33,198 bases of DNA from Prevotella sp. (GCA_017442765.1 JAFRZC010000097.1:1-33198); one strand, 5' to 3'. Positions 7,317 to 16,765 are shown, counted from the stretch's first letter. Notes: a model not told the origin generated them from the letters alone. Translations and numbers: made by a program.

Positions 7317-8249
7317 ATGGCAGTAAAGAAAAAATATACCAGTAAGACGAAGAGTGCGCTCGGACGCGGACTCGACGAGATTGAAGGCGGTCGCGGGCTC
7401 GACGCGCTCATCGACACCACCGGCGTGCTCTCGAAGGGCAGCTCCACCATCAACGAGATTCCCCTCAGCCAGATTGAGGCCAATCCCAACCAGCCGCGCC
7501 GTGAGTTCGACCCCGAAGCGTTGCAGGAACTGGCCAACAGCATCATGCAATTGGGCATTGTGCAGCCCATCACCCTGCGACAGGTTGATGAACAGCGGTT
7601 CCAGATCATTGCGGGCGAACGTCGCTGGCGTGCCTCACAGATTGCGGGACTTACGGCCATTCCCGCCTATATCCGCACCATCAAGGACGAGAACGTCATG
7701 GAGATGGCGCTCGTGGAAAATATCCAACGCGAGGACCTCAACGCCATAGAGATTGCTTTGGCCTATGAGCATCTGCTCGACGGTCAGGGCATGACACAGG
7801 AGAAGGTGTCGCAACGGGTGGGCAAGAGCCGCACGGCCATCACCAATTACCTGCGGCTGCTGAAACTGCCGGCTCAGGTGCAGATGGCCTTGCAGAAAAA
7901 GGAAATCGACATGGGGCATGCCCGCGCACTGCTCGCCGTCGATAGTCCGTCGTTGCAGATAAAACTCTTCAAGGAGGTGCAGAAAAACGGCTACTCCGTG
8001 CGCAAGGTGGAAGAGCTGGCACAACGGCTGAAAAGCGGCGACGACATTGAGACGGGAAAGAAAAAGATTGCCGCACGGCAGCAACTGCCTGAAGAGTTTA
8101 ACGTGCTGAAGAAACGGCTCACCAAGTTTCTCAACACAAAGGTGCAGATGACCTGCTCGCCCAAAGGGAAGGGGAAAATCACCATTCCCTTCGCCAATGA
8201 AGACGAGCTGGAGCACATCATGAGCGTGTTTGACAAGATGAAGTCCTAA
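7317..8249 (+). CDS. parB: Chromosome-partitioning protein ParB (Spo0J)
   Basis: ParB is a CTP-dependent DNA clamp that loads at parS near the origin and works with ParA. The 310-residue protein shows the N-terminal ParB/Srx CTPase domain (IPLSQIEANPNQPRREFD near 50-68, GERRWRA near 100 and ENIQREDLNAIE near 143). A helix-turn-helix follows (MTQEKVSQRVGKSRTAITNYLRLLKLP, about 162-188), then a C-terminal dimerisation region. The basic, low-complexity N-terminus (MAVKKKYTSKTKSALGRGLDE) includes the LGRGLD motif thought to contact ParA in this family. It starts 10 bp after parA. No parS palindrome of the TGTTnCACGTGnAACA type was found in the window. Confidence 0.97.
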   Translation: MAVKKKYTSKTKSALGRGLDEIEGGRGLDALIDTTGVLSKGSSTINEIPLSQIEANPNQPRREFDPEALQELANSIMQLGIVQPITLRQVDEQRFQIIAGERRWRASQIAGLTAIPAYIRTIKDENVMEMALVENIQREDLNAIEIALAYEHLLDGQGMTQEKVSQRVGKSRTAITNYLRLLKLPAQVQMALQKKEIDMGHARALLAVDSPSLQIKLFKEVQKNGYSVRKVEELAQRLKSGDDIETGKKKIAARQQLPEEFNVLKKRLTKFLNTKVQMTCSPKGKGKITIPFANEDELEHIMSVFDKMKS

Positions 8250-8271
8250 ACCGGATAAAACAAACGAGAAC

Positions 8272-9021
8272 GTGAAACTGCACCGCATCCTTATGCTTTT
8301 CCTCAGCCTTATGCTGACGGGTGTTGCCGCTGCTCAGGTCATCGGCCGGAACGACTCGGTGAGATACGATGAGTTCGGCGACGAGATTATACCCGTCGAA
8401 AGGCTACAGGTGGACGACGGAACGTCGGAAATGCGCGTCATCTATCCCGACGACGCGAAGCAGACGACCGTGACGACCGACTCGGTGGCGAAGCGGACAA
8501 GGCGCGACTGGAGCACGTGGCGACCCAGTCCAAAACGGGCACTGTGGCTGGCACTGGTCATCCCGGGGGGCGGACAGATTTACAACCGCAAATACTGGAA
8601 ACTGCCCATCGTCTATGGCGGATTCGTGGGGTGCGCATACGCCTTGCGCTGGAACAACCAGATGTACAAGGATTACTCGCAAGCCTACATGGACCTGATG
8701 GACGACGACCCCAAGACGGAGAGCTACAACCAGTTCCTGCACCTCGGGGCACAAATCAACGAACAGAACATGAGCCGCTATCAGACGTTGTTCAAGAACA
8801 GGAAAGACCGCTACCGCCGTTGGCGTGACCTCAGCGTTTTCGCACTTATAGGCGTCTATGCGCTGTCGGTGGTTGACGCATACGTGGATGCCTCACTCTC
8901 TGAATTCGACCTCAGCGACGACCTCAGCCTGCGCGTTGAGCCCGCTGTCATCAATACAGCCGCTGACCGCAACCCGATAAAGTCGAACGCACTCGGCATA
9001 CAATGTGCGCTCACATTCTGA
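8272..9021 (+). CDS. DUF5683-family membrane-associated protein
   Basis: This 249-residue protein belongs to the DUF5683 family, commonly found between parB and the lytic transglycosylase gene in Bacteroidales. A signal peptide or N-terminal anchor (about 1-21, ending AAAQ) is followed by an acidic variable region. The conserved hydrophobic core starts near residue 88 (RALWLALVIPGGGQIYNRKYWKLP), continues to GFVGCAYAL and ends with FALIGVYALSVVDAYVDASL. The gene appears to start with GTG at 8272, which gives a proper signal peptide; the next in-frame ATG (8293) would cut into it. It lies 22 bp after parB and 11 bp before the transglycosylase gene. The biochemical role is unknown; an envelope role is inferred from topology and neighbours. 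Confidence 0.85.
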   Translation: MKLHRILMLFLSLMLTGVAAAQVIGRNDSVRYDEFGDEIIPVERLQVDDGTSEMRVIYPDDAKQTTVTTDSVAKRTRRDWSTWRPSPKRALWLALVIPGGGQIYNRKYWKLPIVYGGFVGCAYALRWNNQMYKDYSQAYMDLMDDDPKTESYNQFLHLGAQINEQNMSRYQTLFKNRKDRYRRWRDLSVFALIGVYALSVVDAYVDASLSEFDLSDDLSLRVEPAVINTAADRNPIKSNALGIQCALTF

Positions 9022-9032
9022 AAAAAGAAAAC

Positions 9033-10454
9033 ATGAGAATAATGAAAACAAGAAAACTATTCATCGCAGCATTGATTCTCGGTGCCACAACAACCGCCGT
9101 GGCGCAAGACGACAACGAGATCACCGTAATAAACGCCCAGGGAGAAACCGAGACCTTCGATATTCCCGAGGCCATGACGACCGAGGTAGACAGTCTGCTG
9201 AAGCTCTACACCTCGCAGACCTATCTTCAATCCGACGATGACTGCAACACAACAGACGAAGACCCTTACTTCGACGACGATGTCTATAAGCTACGCCTGA
9301 GCCAGCTGCCCACCGTCATGGAGATGGCCTACAACGACGTGGTGCGCAAGTTCATCGACCGCTATACCAAGTCGGGCCGCAAGTCGGTGAGCGTCATGTT
9401 GGGACGCAGCAATTTCTACATGCCCATCTTTGAGGAAGCACTCGAGGCCTATGGTCTGCCCCTTGAGCTGAAATACCTGCCCGTCATCGAGTCGAGCCTC
9501 AATCCCACAGTAACCTCACACGCCGGTGCCGCCGGTCTGTGGCAGTTCATGATTACTACCGGCAAGCAGTATGGGCTGGAGGTGAACACGCTGGTCGATG
9601 AGCGCCGCGACCCAGTGAAGTCGTCGTGGGCTGCGGCACGCTATCTGCGCGACCTCTACAAAATTTTCGGCGACTGGAACCTGGTTATCGCCGCCTACAA
9701 CTGCGGACCGGAGAATGTCAACAAGGCACTCCACCGCGCCAAGGGACAGAACGACTACTGGAGCATCTACCCCTATCTGCCTAAGGAGACACGCGGCTAT
9801 GTGCCTGCGTTCATTGCCGCGAACTACATCATGAACTACTACTGCGAGCACAACATCTGCCCCATGCGCTCCGACCTGCCGGCAAAGACCGACACCATCG
9901 TCGTGAACCGCGACGTTCATTTCGAGCAGATTGCCCACGTGCTCGGCATCGGCATGGATCAGCTGAAAGAGCTGAATCCGCAATATCGCCAGAACATTGT
10001 CAACGGTGGCACCAAGGCCTCGGCCATCCGTATGCCGGCTGAAATGGTCAATGCATTCATCGACAAGGAGATTGACATCTATGCCTACAATGCCGCCGAG
10101 CTGCTCACGAAGCGCACCGTCGTAGAGGTGAAAGACGAGGTTGCCGACAGTCCGAAGCCTGAGCGCACAACGGCATCGTCGTCGCGGTCAAGTTATCGCT
10201 CTACGGCACACACCCAGCAGAGCCGCTACAGCCGGCACAGCAGCCGTAGTTCCCGAAGCAGACAGACTACCACCTCAACCAGACACGGCAAGAGCCGCGG
10301 CAAGTCGCGTGCACCGCAGGAAGTGACCATCAAGAAGGGCGAGTCGCTCTCTACCATCGCCCGCAAGAACGGCACCACCGTAGAGAAGCTGAAAAAGCTC
10401 AACGGCATGAAGAACAGCAACATTCGCGCCGGCAAGAAACTCAAAGTTAAATAA
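9033..10454 (+). CDS. mltD: Membrane-bound lytic murein transglycosylase (MltD-like) with LysM
   Basis: This enzyme family cleaves the MurNAc-GlcNAc bond of peptidoglycan without water, giving 1,6-anhydroMurNAc ends. A signal peptide ending AVAQ (about 1-24) leads to an SLT domain containing LPVIESSLNP with catalytic Glu153. Also present are SHAGAAGLWQFM, the DERRDP motif and IAAYNCGPENV. A degenerate LysM-like segment lies near 290-350. An unusual Ser/Arg-rich linker (about 385-428) then precedes a clear C-terminal LysM (VTIKKGESLSTIARKNG...). The start ATG 9033 is 11 bp after the DUF5683 stop; ATG 9042 is an equally plausible start. Its product fits the substrates handled by the AmpG-like permease and SpoIID genes elsewhere in the window. 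Confidence 0.93.
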   Translation: MRIMKTRKLFIAALILGATTTAVAQDDNEITVINAQGETETFDIPEAMTTEVDSLLKLYTSQTYLQSDDDCNTTDEDPYFDDDVYKLRLSQLPTVMEMAYNDVVRKFIDRYTKSGRKSVSVMLGRSNFYMPIFEEALEAYGLPLELKYLPVIESSLNPTVTSHAGAAGLWQFMITTGKQYGLEVNTLVDERRDPVKSSWAAARYLRDLYKIFGDWNLVIAAYNCGPENVNKALHRAKGQNDYWSIYPYLPKETRGYVPAFIAANYIMNYYCEHNICPMRSDLPAKTDTIVVNRDVHFEQIAHVLGIGMDQLKELNPQYRQNIVNGGTKASAIRMPAEMVNAFIDKEIDIYAYNAAELLTKRTVVEVKDEVADSPKPERTTASSSRSSYRSTAHTQQSRYSRHSSRSSRSRQTTTSTRHGKSRGKSRAPQEVTIKKGESLSTIARKNGTTVEKLKKLNGMKNSNIRAGKKLKVK

Positions 10455-10458
10455 GTTT

Positions 10459-12717
10459 ATGATGACAGAAGCTGAAGAGGCCAGACTTGTAGAAGACGCT
10501 TTCCAGCGACTGGTCGATACCTATCTCGACTCACCGCACCGCAAAAAAGTAGAGCTCATCACCAAGGCATTCAACTTCGCGCGCCAAGCCCACAAAGGCG
10601 TGCGGCGGTTGTCGGGTGAGCCCTATATCATGCACCCGCTTGCCGTGGCACAGATTGTCAGCGGCGAGATGGGGCTCGGCTCAACCAGCATCTGCGCGGC
10701 TTTGCTCCACGATGTCGTCGAAGACACTGAATACACTGTAGAAGACCTGCGCAACATCTTCGGCCCGAAGATAGCGGAAATCGTTGACGGCCTGACAAAA
10801 ATCTCAGGCGGCGTGTTCGGCGACCACAGCTCGCCACAGGCCGAGAACCTCAAGAAGCTGCTGCTCACCATGAGCGACGACATCCGCGTCATCCTCATCA
10901 AGATTTGCGACCGGCTGCACAACATGCGCACCCTCGCCTCGCAACCCAAGAACAAACAATACAAAATTGCCGGCGAGACACTCTACATCTATGCCCCCCT
11001 CGCCTATCGCCTCGGCCTCAACCAAATCAAGAGCGAGCTCGAGAACCTCAGCTTCAAGTACGAACACCCCGAGACCTACGACAGCATCGTGCGCCAGCTG
11101 AAAATCACGCAGGAAGACCGCGACAAACTCTTTCAGGAAATCACCAAGCCCATCCGCGAGCTTCTCGACCTGCAGCACATCAAATACCAGCTCAAGGCAC
11201 GCGTCAAGACCCCCTACTCCATCTGGCAGAAGATGCAGCACAAGAACCTTCCGTTCAAGGAAATCTACGACATCCTTGCCGTCCGCATCATCATCACCCC
11301 AAAAGACCCACAGAAAGAGAGCGACGAGTGTTTCAAAATCTACGGCCTGCTCAATAAAATCTACACCACACAGAACGAACGGCTGCGCGACTGGATAAAC
11401 CATCCCAAGGCCAACGGCTATCAGGCCCTCCACACCACCATCATGACCCAGCAAGGCTGGATAGAGGTGCAGATACGCACCGACCGCATGGACCAGATTG
11501 CCGAGCGCGGCATCGCCGCCCACTGGCGATACAAGCTGCAGCAACCCGAGCTTGCCGACGAGGGCGAGCTCGGCACATGGCTCACCACCATTCAGGAGAT
11601 ACTCAACGACCCGCAGCCCGATGCCCTCGACTTCCTCGACACCATCAAGCTCAACCTCTTTGCCAAGGAAATACTCGTCTATACCCCGAAAGGCGAGTTC
11701 AAGACCATGCCCCTGGGCTCCACCGCCCTCGACTTCGCCTACCACATCCACACCTTCCTCGGCACACACGCCATCGGCGCGAAAGTGAACCACAAGCTCG
11801 TGCCCATCAGCCACCCCTTAGCCAGCGGCGATCAGGTCGAGATCCTCACCTCGCCCGCACAGCATCCCCAGCCCGAGTGGCTCACCTACGCCCACACCGC
11901 CAAGGCAACCACCAAGATACGAGCCGCCCTGCGGCGACGCGAGCGCGAAGAGAAAAAGGCCGGACAGGAACGGCTCAGCCAATGGCTCGCGCAGAACGAC
12001 CTTCAGCCCACCACCCCGGTACTGCAAAACCTCGCCCGCCTGCTCGCGCTTCCTGATACCGACAAGCTGTATATTGCCATCGGCACCGACGGGAGCATTC
12101 TCAAGAAAGTCAAGCCCGCACAGCTCATGGCAGCCCCCAAGAAGACCACATCCTCCGGATGGAAACGCTACATACCCTTCCTCGAAAGAGGAGAGAGGAA
12201 AGAAGAGAAAGGGGCCGGCACTTCCGAGCATCGGGAAGAAGGAAGCGACGAGTCCCATGCCGCAAATAAACACACATACCTAAGAATCAGCGAAGACAAC
12301 TACGACCAGTTTGTTCATCCCGACTGCTGCCATCCCATACCCGGCGACGACATCCTCGGCTACATCGACCCGCAAAACCGCACACAGATTCACCGGCGCG
12401 ACTGCCCCGTAGCCAACAAGCTCAAGGCCAGCTACGGCAAGCGGATCCTCGATGCCGGATGGGGCACGTTCCGCCGAAAGCTCTTCACCGTCAACATCAC
12501 TCTTGAGGGCATCGACCGCAAAGGCATCCTCCACGACGTGGCCGAGATACTCTCCGACCAGCTCGACATCGACATCCGCGGCATCAACATCAACACCTCC
12601 GACGGCATCTTCAACGGCACCGTCGAGCTGCGCGTACACAACCGCAAGGAAGCGCAAGACATCGCCGCAAAGCTAAAACAAGTGGGCGGCGTAAAAGAGA
12701 CCGGCATCACCACCTGA
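10459..12717 (+). CDS. Bifunctional (p)ppGpp synthetase/hydrolase, RelA/SpoT family
   Basis: This 752-residue Rel protein makes and degrades (p)ppGpp in the stringent response. Order of domains: HD hydrolase with His84-Asp85 and Glu88-Asp89 (LLHDVVEDT), synthetase with RLRDWINHPKANGYQALHT near residues 310-326 and EVQIRT just after. TGS follows near 400-465 (ILVYTPKGEFKTMPLGSTALDFAY), then the helical region and a C-terminal ACT domain (about 675-750). The intact HDxxED argues that hydrolase activity is retained. Residues about 574-605 are a charged insertion (GERKEEKGAGTSEHREE...) encoded by a G+A-rich tract, 12185-12214. It lies between the helical region and the CHPIPGDDILGY motif. It is the last gene of the parA operon, 4 bp after the transglycosylase gene. 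ATG 10459 and 10462 are both possible starts. Confidence 0.95.
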   Translation: MMTEAEEARLVEDAFQRLVDTYLDSPHRKKVELITKAFNFARQAHKGVRRLSGEPYIMHPLAVAQIVSGEMGLGSTSICAALLHDVVEDTEYTVEDLRNIFGPKIAEIVDGLTKISGGVFGDHSSPQAENLKKLLLTMSDDIRVILIKICDRLHNMRTLASQPKNKQYKIAGETLYIYAPLAYRLGLNQIKSELENLSFKYEHPETYDSIVRQLKITQEDRDKLFQEITKPIRELLDLQHIKYQLKARVKTPYSIWQKMQHKNLPFKEIYDILAVRIIITPKDPQKESDECFKIYGLLNKIYTTQNERLRDWINHPKANGYQALHTTIMTQQGWIEVQIRTDRMDQIAERGIAAHWRYKLQQPELADEGELGTWLTTIQEILNDPQPDALDFLDTIKLNLFAKEILVYTPKGEFKTMPLGSTALDFAYHIHTFLGTHAIGAKVNHKLVPISHPLASGDQVEILTSPAQHPQPEWLTYAHTAKATTKIRAALRRREREEKKAGQERLSQWLAQNDLQPTTPVLQNLARLLALPDTDKLYIAIGTDGSILKKVKPAQLMAAPKKTTSSGWKRYIPFLERGERKEEKGAGTSEHREEGSDESHAANKHTYLRISEDNYDQFVHPDCCHPIPGDDILGYIDPQNRTQIHRRDCPVANKLKASYGKRILDAGWGTFRRKLFTVNITLEGIDRKGILHDVAEILSDQLDIDIRGININTSDGIFNGTVELRVHNRKEAQDIAAKLKQVGGVKETGITT
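12185..12214 (+). repeat. G+A-rich in-frame tract in rel
   Basis: An almost pure purine run of AGAGGAGAGAGGAAAG type lies in frame in the rel linker. A similar tract occurs in the flippase-like gene at 33156-33198. Neither position carries such a peptide in typical family members. Confidence 0.5.
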
Positions 12718-12772
12718 CCCCATTATCACCCATAATACCCTTTCATCACACGACGGACAAGCTTTCACAATC

Positions 12773-12812
12773 CGAAAGCTTAGCCTTCGCATCGTGAAGG
12801 ATAGTCTTTCGG
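12773..12812. repeat. Palindromic repeat of the GTCTTTCGGG family
   Basis: CCGAAAG and CTTTCGG close an imperfect hairpin with an inner CCTTC/GAAGG pair. The right side continues as GTCTTTCGGGTTG, identical over 13 nt to the repeat at about 18145. It lies between convergent rel and the patatin gene. Confidence 0.55.
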
Positions 12813-12837
12813 GTTGTATAAGAAGCTGTATAAAAGA

Positions 12838-12863
12838 AATGAGCCACTCCCGAGTGATTCATT
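12838..12863. terminator. Bidirectional terminator-like hairpin between rel and patatin gene
   Basis: AATGA..CACTC and GAGTG..TCATT pair around a CC loop with a 2-nt internal mismatch; T-rich sequence follows on the plus side. It sits between convergent genes, 9 bp beyond the patatin stop. Confidence 0.45.
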
Positions 12864-12871
12864 CTTTGTCT

Positions 12872-13720
12872 TTACAATAGGAATTCCTTGATCTGTGCGG
12901 CCGTCTGCCTAACGGTCTGCCGGCCTATCTGATAGACCTGCTGCATCTCGTCGGGGTCGTGGCTGATATGGCCGATGGGCAACTCACGGGGCGGACGGAT
13001 GACCAGTGCGCGGCCTGCCTGCTCTTCGGCCTTCACGTAGTCGAGCTGGCGGTTATACATCTCGTGGCGGACGGCCATGGCCCTGGCGAATGCCGGATGG
13101 CGGCGGTAGGCTGCCTGCAGAAGGGCGCGGACGGGAAGCGGGAGCGGATGCTTGCGGTATCCTTCGGGCTGGGTGAGCACGACGATGTTGCGCCCGTAGC
13201 CCATCTGCTGAAAAGCCCGCAGGGGGATGCTGTCGCTCACGCCGCCGTCGAGCAACCGCTTTCCGTCGAGCTCCACCATGCGCGAGCAGAGGGGCATCGA
13301 GGCCGAGGCACGTATCCACTCCAGGGCCTCGTAGTCGACGTGGTCGAGCCGCTGATACACGGGCTTGCCTGTCGCCACGTCAGTACAAACGACATAATAG
13401 GCCATGGGGCTATTGCGGAATGCTTCTTTGTCGAAAACGTCAAGGTAATCGGGGACGTAGTGGTAGGCGTAGGCCGCATTGAAAAGATTGCCCGTAAGGA
13501 GGAGCGACCGGATGGAGCAGTACTGCGGGTCGCGGGCGAACCGCTTGTTGTAGCGTATGGCACGCCCCGGCTGTCCCGACTTCATATTACACCCGAAGGC
13601 CGCGCCTGCCGACACGCCGATGATGCCGTCGGGCTGCCATCCCATCGACATCAGCTCATCAATTACGCCCGCACTGAACAATCCGCGCATGGCTCCGCCC
13701 TCAAGCACTAATCCTCTCAT
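12872..13720 (-). CDS. Patatin-like phospholipase
   Basis: This 282-residue serine lipid hydrolase has a patatin catalytic dyad. The oxyanion-hole motif EGGAMRG (7-13), nucleophile motif GVSAG with Ser37 (35-39) and DGG with Asp158 (158-160) are all present, so the enzyme should be active. It resembles the RssA/YjjU-type bacterial patatins, which lack a signal peptide and act in the cytoplasm or at the inner membrane; the lipid substrate is not known. ATG 13720 starts directly at the conserved MRGLVLEGGAMRG. It is a single gene, divergent from lptD (197 bp apart) and convergent with rel. A possible -7 box (TATTTTTG, minus strand, 13766-13759) lies 39 bp upstream. Confidence 0.92.
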   Translation of the reverse strand: MRGLVLEGGAMRGLFSAGVIDELMSMGWQPDGIIGVSAGAAFGCNMKSGQPGRAIRYNKRFARDPQYCSIRSLLLTGNLFNAAYAYHYVPDYLDVFDKEAFRNSPMAYYVVCTDVATGKPVYQRLDHVDYEALEWIRASASMPLCSRMVELDGKRLLDGGVSDSIPLRAFQQMGYGRNIVVLTQPEGYRKHPLPLPVRALLQAAYRRHPAFARAMAVRHEMYNRQLDYVKAEEQAGRALVIRPPRELPIGHISHDPDEMQQVYQIGRQTVRQTAAQIKEFLL

Positions 13721-13758
13721 CTGATGAACAACAATCTTTTAGTCCTATTTATTTTTTG

Positions 13759-13766
13759 CAAAAATA
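13759..13766 (-). promoter_or_regulatory. Putative -7 box for the patatin gene
   Basis: TATTTTTG on the minus strand matches TAnnTTTG. No TTTG is seen at the -33 distance, where an ATGAACTATG-type repeat begins. Confidence 0.35.
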
Positions 13767-13774
13767 CAAAATAA

Positions 13775-13803
13775 TTATGAACTATGAACTATGAATTATG
13801 AAC
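13775..13803. repeat. ATGAACTATGAATTATG repeat
   Basis: Tandem-like units of (A)CTATGA / ATTATGA. A near-identical run lies at 4234-4263, where it overlaps the lpxB stop codon. Confidence 0.5.
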
Positions 13804-13861
13804 TTTTTTGTACCTTTGACATTTGTCGAAGGTAGTCACGTTCGAGAAAACACAAATAAAA

Positions 13862-13893
13862 TTTGGTTTTCTGCTCACTTAATCGTACCTTTG
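13862..13893 (+). promoter_or_regulatory. Promoter of the lptD-like gene
   Basis: TTTG (13862-13865), a 20-bp spacer and TACCTTTG (13886-13893) match the Bacteroidota sigma-ABfr consensus closely. The predicted transcript start is near 13900, just before ATG 13918, which rules out the longer upstream open frame as the coding start. A second TACCTTTG at 13811-13818 has no -33 partner. Confidence 0.75.
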
Positions 13894-13917
13894 CAGCCAA
13901 ATGCGGCCTGCGGCCTA

Positions 13918-16752
13918 ATGAAAAGAGTGAGAAGGAAAACCGTTATATCGCTAATGTTGCTTGTTGCCATGTTTGTGGCAGCAGGCACCCGGACGTTCAG
14001 CCCCTGGCCTGCCCACTACCCCTCCCTAAAGGGAGGAGGAAACTCGCACCCCCGCACCCCCGCCCCCCAAGACTCCATTCCCGACTCCATCCGTCTGGCC
14101 ATCGAGGAGCACAACAGGCTGATTGACGACTCCATACGTCTCGACTCCATCTATCGCTCAAAGTCAAATGGCATTGAGGCTCCCATCAACTACGAGGCAA
14201 AGGACTCGATGGTATATCATGCCGACACGAAGTCGGCATGGCTCTTCGGCGACGCGCAGGTGAAATATCAGAGCTACGACCTGAAGAGCGAGCGCATGAT
14301 GGTGAGCATCGACAGTTCGCTCATCCGCTCGGTCGGCGTGCGCGACACCACCGACACACTTGGTGTCAGACAGGTTGGAACCCCCGAGTTCAGCATGGGG
14401 CAGGATGCCTATGAGAGCCGCGACATCACCTTCAACTTCAAGTCGAAGAAGGGCCTCATCAGCGATGTCTATACCGAGCAGCAGGAAGGCTTCCTCAGAG
14501 GGAAGATTGCCAAGCGTAACGACAACGGCGACCTCTATCTGGGCCACGGCACCTACACCACCTGCGACAAAGAGCATCCCGACTTCTACATCGCCCTGTC
14601 GCGTGCCAAGGTGCGACCGGGCAAGGACGTGGTGTTCGGCCCCGCCTATATCGTGGTGGCCGACGTGCCCCTGCCGCTGGCCATACCCTACGGATTCTTC
14701 CCCTTCACCAAGAGCTACTCCAGCGGATTCATCATGCCCTCCTACGGCGACGAGAGCGACCGTGGCTTTTACCTGCGCGACGGCGGCTACTACTTCGCCA
14801 TCAGCGACAAGATGGACCTGAAACTCTTAGGCGAAATCTATACCAAAGGCTCGTGGGGACTGTCGGTAGCCTCGAACTACAACAAGCGCTACAAATACAA
14901 CGGCTCGTTCCTCTTCAGCTATCAGGACACAAAGACCGGCGACAAGGGAATGCCCGACTTCGCACGGCAGGAGAGCTTCAAGATTCAGTGGAGCCATCGG
15001 CAGGACGCAAAGGCAAACCCCTTCTCGAGCCTGTCGGCAAGCGTGAACTTCGCCACGTCGAGCTATGAGCGCAACAACCTCACCTCGATGTATAACCCTC
15101 AGACACTTACCCAATCGACACGCACCTCGTCGGTGGCATGGAGCACCACGTTCTCAAGCATCGGCATGACGCTCAGCTCGTCGGCCAACCTGGCCCAGAA
15201 CATGCGCGACTCCACCATACAGATGACCCTGCCCGACCTGAACATCTCTATCTCGCGCTTCTACCCCTTCCGCCGCAAGCACATGGCGGGAAAGGAACGC
15301 TGGTACGAGAAAATCGCCATGAGCTACACGGGACGGTTCTCTAACTCCATCACCGACAAGGAAGACCACATCATGAAGGCCAACCTCATCAAGGAATGGC
15401 GCAACGGATTTGAGCACCGCGTGCCCATTTCGGCCAATTTCACACTGCTGAACGTCATCAACGTCAGCCCGTCGGTAAACTTTGCCGACCGCATGTACAC
15501 CAACAAGATCATGCGCTCGTGGGATGCCGAGCAGCAAGTGGAGGTAGCCGACACCACATATGGTTTCCATAATGTTTACGACTGGAACCTCTCGCTCGGG
15601 CTGTCAACCAAGGTCTATGGCTTCTGGACTCCCATAAAGGCAGTGAACAAAATGTTCGGCGACAAGATTCAGGCCATCCGCCACATGCTCACGCCATCGG
15701 TCAGCTTCAGCTATGCGCCCGACTTCGGCGCGTCGCGCTACGGCTACTGGGAGACATATCAGCGCACCGATGCCGACGGCAACGTCACGCTGGTGAATTA
15801 CTCACCTTATGCCAACGCGCTCTACGGCGTGCCCGGGAGAGGACAGACGGGAAGCGTGTCGATGTCGCTTGAGAACAATCTGGAGATGAAGATAAAGTCG
15901 GAAACCGACACTGCCGGATTCAAGAAAATCAGCCTCATCGACAATCTCGGTCTGCGTATGTCCTACAACATGGCGGCCAAGGAACGCCCGTGGAGCGACC
16001 TCTCCATGAACATCCGGCTGAAATGGTGGAAGTCTTATACATTCAACCTGAATGCCATCTTCGCCACCTACGCCTACGAACTCGACGACAACGGCCGTCC
16101 CTATGTGGGCAACCATACCGAATGGGGCTATGGACGGTTCGGACGATTCCAGGGCATGTCGCAGAATTTCTCATATACGCTCACCCCCGACAAGATAAAA
16201 AAATGGTTCTCACGGGAATCAGACGATGATGAAGACGATGAAGATTTGAACAATGAGGAAGGCATCGACACCGATATAGAGAGCAATGTAGATGACGACA
16301 TGATCAACGGCCAGCGGCGTGCCAAGCGCAAAAGCAGGGGCGGAAAGGCCGAGACCGACGAAGACGGCTACATGAAGTTCTCCATGCCCTGGTCGCTCAC
16401 TTTCGGCTACGGCATCACCATGCGCGAACACACCGATGTCAAGAAGTTCAACACCAAGCGCATGCGCTATCCCTACAAGTTCACACAGACACTCAACGTC
16501 AGCGGCAACGTGCGCATCAGCGACGGATGGAACATCGCCTTCTCGTCGGGCTACGACTTCGAGGCGCACAAAATGTCGATGACCACCGCGTCGCTCCAAC
16601 GTGACCTCCACTGTTTCAACATGTCGTGCTCCGTCGTGCTCGCACCCTATACGAGCTACAACTTCTCGTTCCGCTGCAACGCCTCAACGCTCACCGACGC
16701 ACTGAAATACGACAAGCGCAGCGGCTACTCCAACGCCGTGCAATGGTATTGA
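13918..16752 (+). CDS. lptD: LptD-like outer-membrane LPS assembly protein
   Basis: LptD is the outer-membrane barrel that inserts LPS into the outer leaflet. The 944-residue protein has a signal peptide (MKRVRRKTVISLMLLVAMFVAAG). An OstA/LptA-like N-terminal domain follows (KDSMVYHADTKSAWLFGDAQVKYQ, about residues 97-120), then the conserved passage LAIPYGFFPFTKSYSSGFIMPSYGDESDRGFYLRDGGYYF (about 258-297). A long series of amphipathic beta strands ends the protein. A strongly acidic stretch near 775-800 (DDDEDDEDLNNEE) should be a surface or periplasmic loop. The start is ATG 13918 because a strong promoter overlaps the upstream in-frame extension. A palindromic repeat (14021-14036) is translated just after the signal peptide as HYPSLKGGG. 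The Pro-rich stretch around it looks like repeat-derived sequence. The role in LPS export is inferred from family. Confidence 0.9.
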   Translation: MKRVRRKTVISLMLLVAMFVAAGTRTFSPWPAHYPSLKGGGNSHPRTPAPQDSIPDSIRLAIEEHNRLIDDSIRLDSIYRSKSNGIEAPINYEAKDSMVYHADTKSAWLFGDAQVKYQSYDLKSERMMVSIDSSLIRSVGVRDTTDTLGVRQVGTPEFSMGQDAYESRDITFNFKSKKGLISDVYTEQQEGFLRGKIAKRNDNGDLYLGHGTYTTCDKEHPDFYIALSRAKVRPGKDVVFGPAYIVVADVPLPLAIPYGFFPFTKSYSSGFIMPSYGDESDRGFYLRDGGYYFAISDKMDLKLLGEIYTKGSWGLSVASNYNKRYKYNGSFLFSYQDTKTGDKGMPDFARQESFKIQWSHRQDAKANPFSSLSASVNFATSSYERNNLTSMYNPQTLTQSTRTSSVAWSTTFSSIGMTLSSSANLAQNMRDSTIQMTLPDLNISISRFYPFRRKHMAGKERWYEKIAMSYTGRFSNSITDKEDHIMKANLIKEWRNGFEHRVPISANFTLLNVINVSPSVNFADRMYTNKIMRSWDAEQQVEVADTTYGFHNVYDWNLSLGLSTKVYGFWTPIKAVNKMFGDKIQAIRHMLTPSVSFSYAPDFGASRYGYWETYQRTDADGNVTLVNYSPYANALYGVPGRGQTGSVSMSLENNLEMKIKSETDTAGFKKISLIDNLGLRMSYNMAAKERPWSDLSMNIRLKWWKSYTFNLNAIFATYAYELDDNGRPYVGNHTEWGYGRFGRFQGMSQNFSYTLTPDKIKKWFSRESDDDEDDEDLNNEEGIDTDIESNVDDDMINGQRRAKRKSRGGKAETDEDGYMKFSMPWSLTFGYGITMREHTDVKKFNTKRMRYPYKFTQTLNVSGNVRISDGWNIAFSSGYDFEAHKMSMTTASLQRDLHCFNMSCSVVLAPYTSYNFSFRCNASTLTDALKYDKRSGYSNAVQWY
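14021..14036. repeat. CCTCCCT-AA-AGGGAGG palindrome inside lptD
   Basis: A perfect 7-2-7 palindrome set in C-rich sequence lies in frame. It is the same type as the copies in patB (17342) and the membrane-protein gene (24101-24184). Confidence 0.65.
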
Positions 16753-16765
16753 TAGTTCGTAAAAA

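Noticed and set aside
6560..7660. 366-codon minus-strand frame across parA and parB
   Set aside because: It overlaps two unmistakable housekeeping genes and shows no domain; it is a shadow frame.
10141..10320. Ser/Arg-rich segment of the lytic transglycosylase considered as another repeat insertion
   Set aside because: No palindrome or tandem DNA unit is visible; low-complexity linkers before a LysM domain are common.
13798..13917. N-terminal extension of the lptD-like frame
   Set aside because: A TTTG-20-TACCTTTG promoter lies inside it, and a proper signal peptide starts at ATG 13918.
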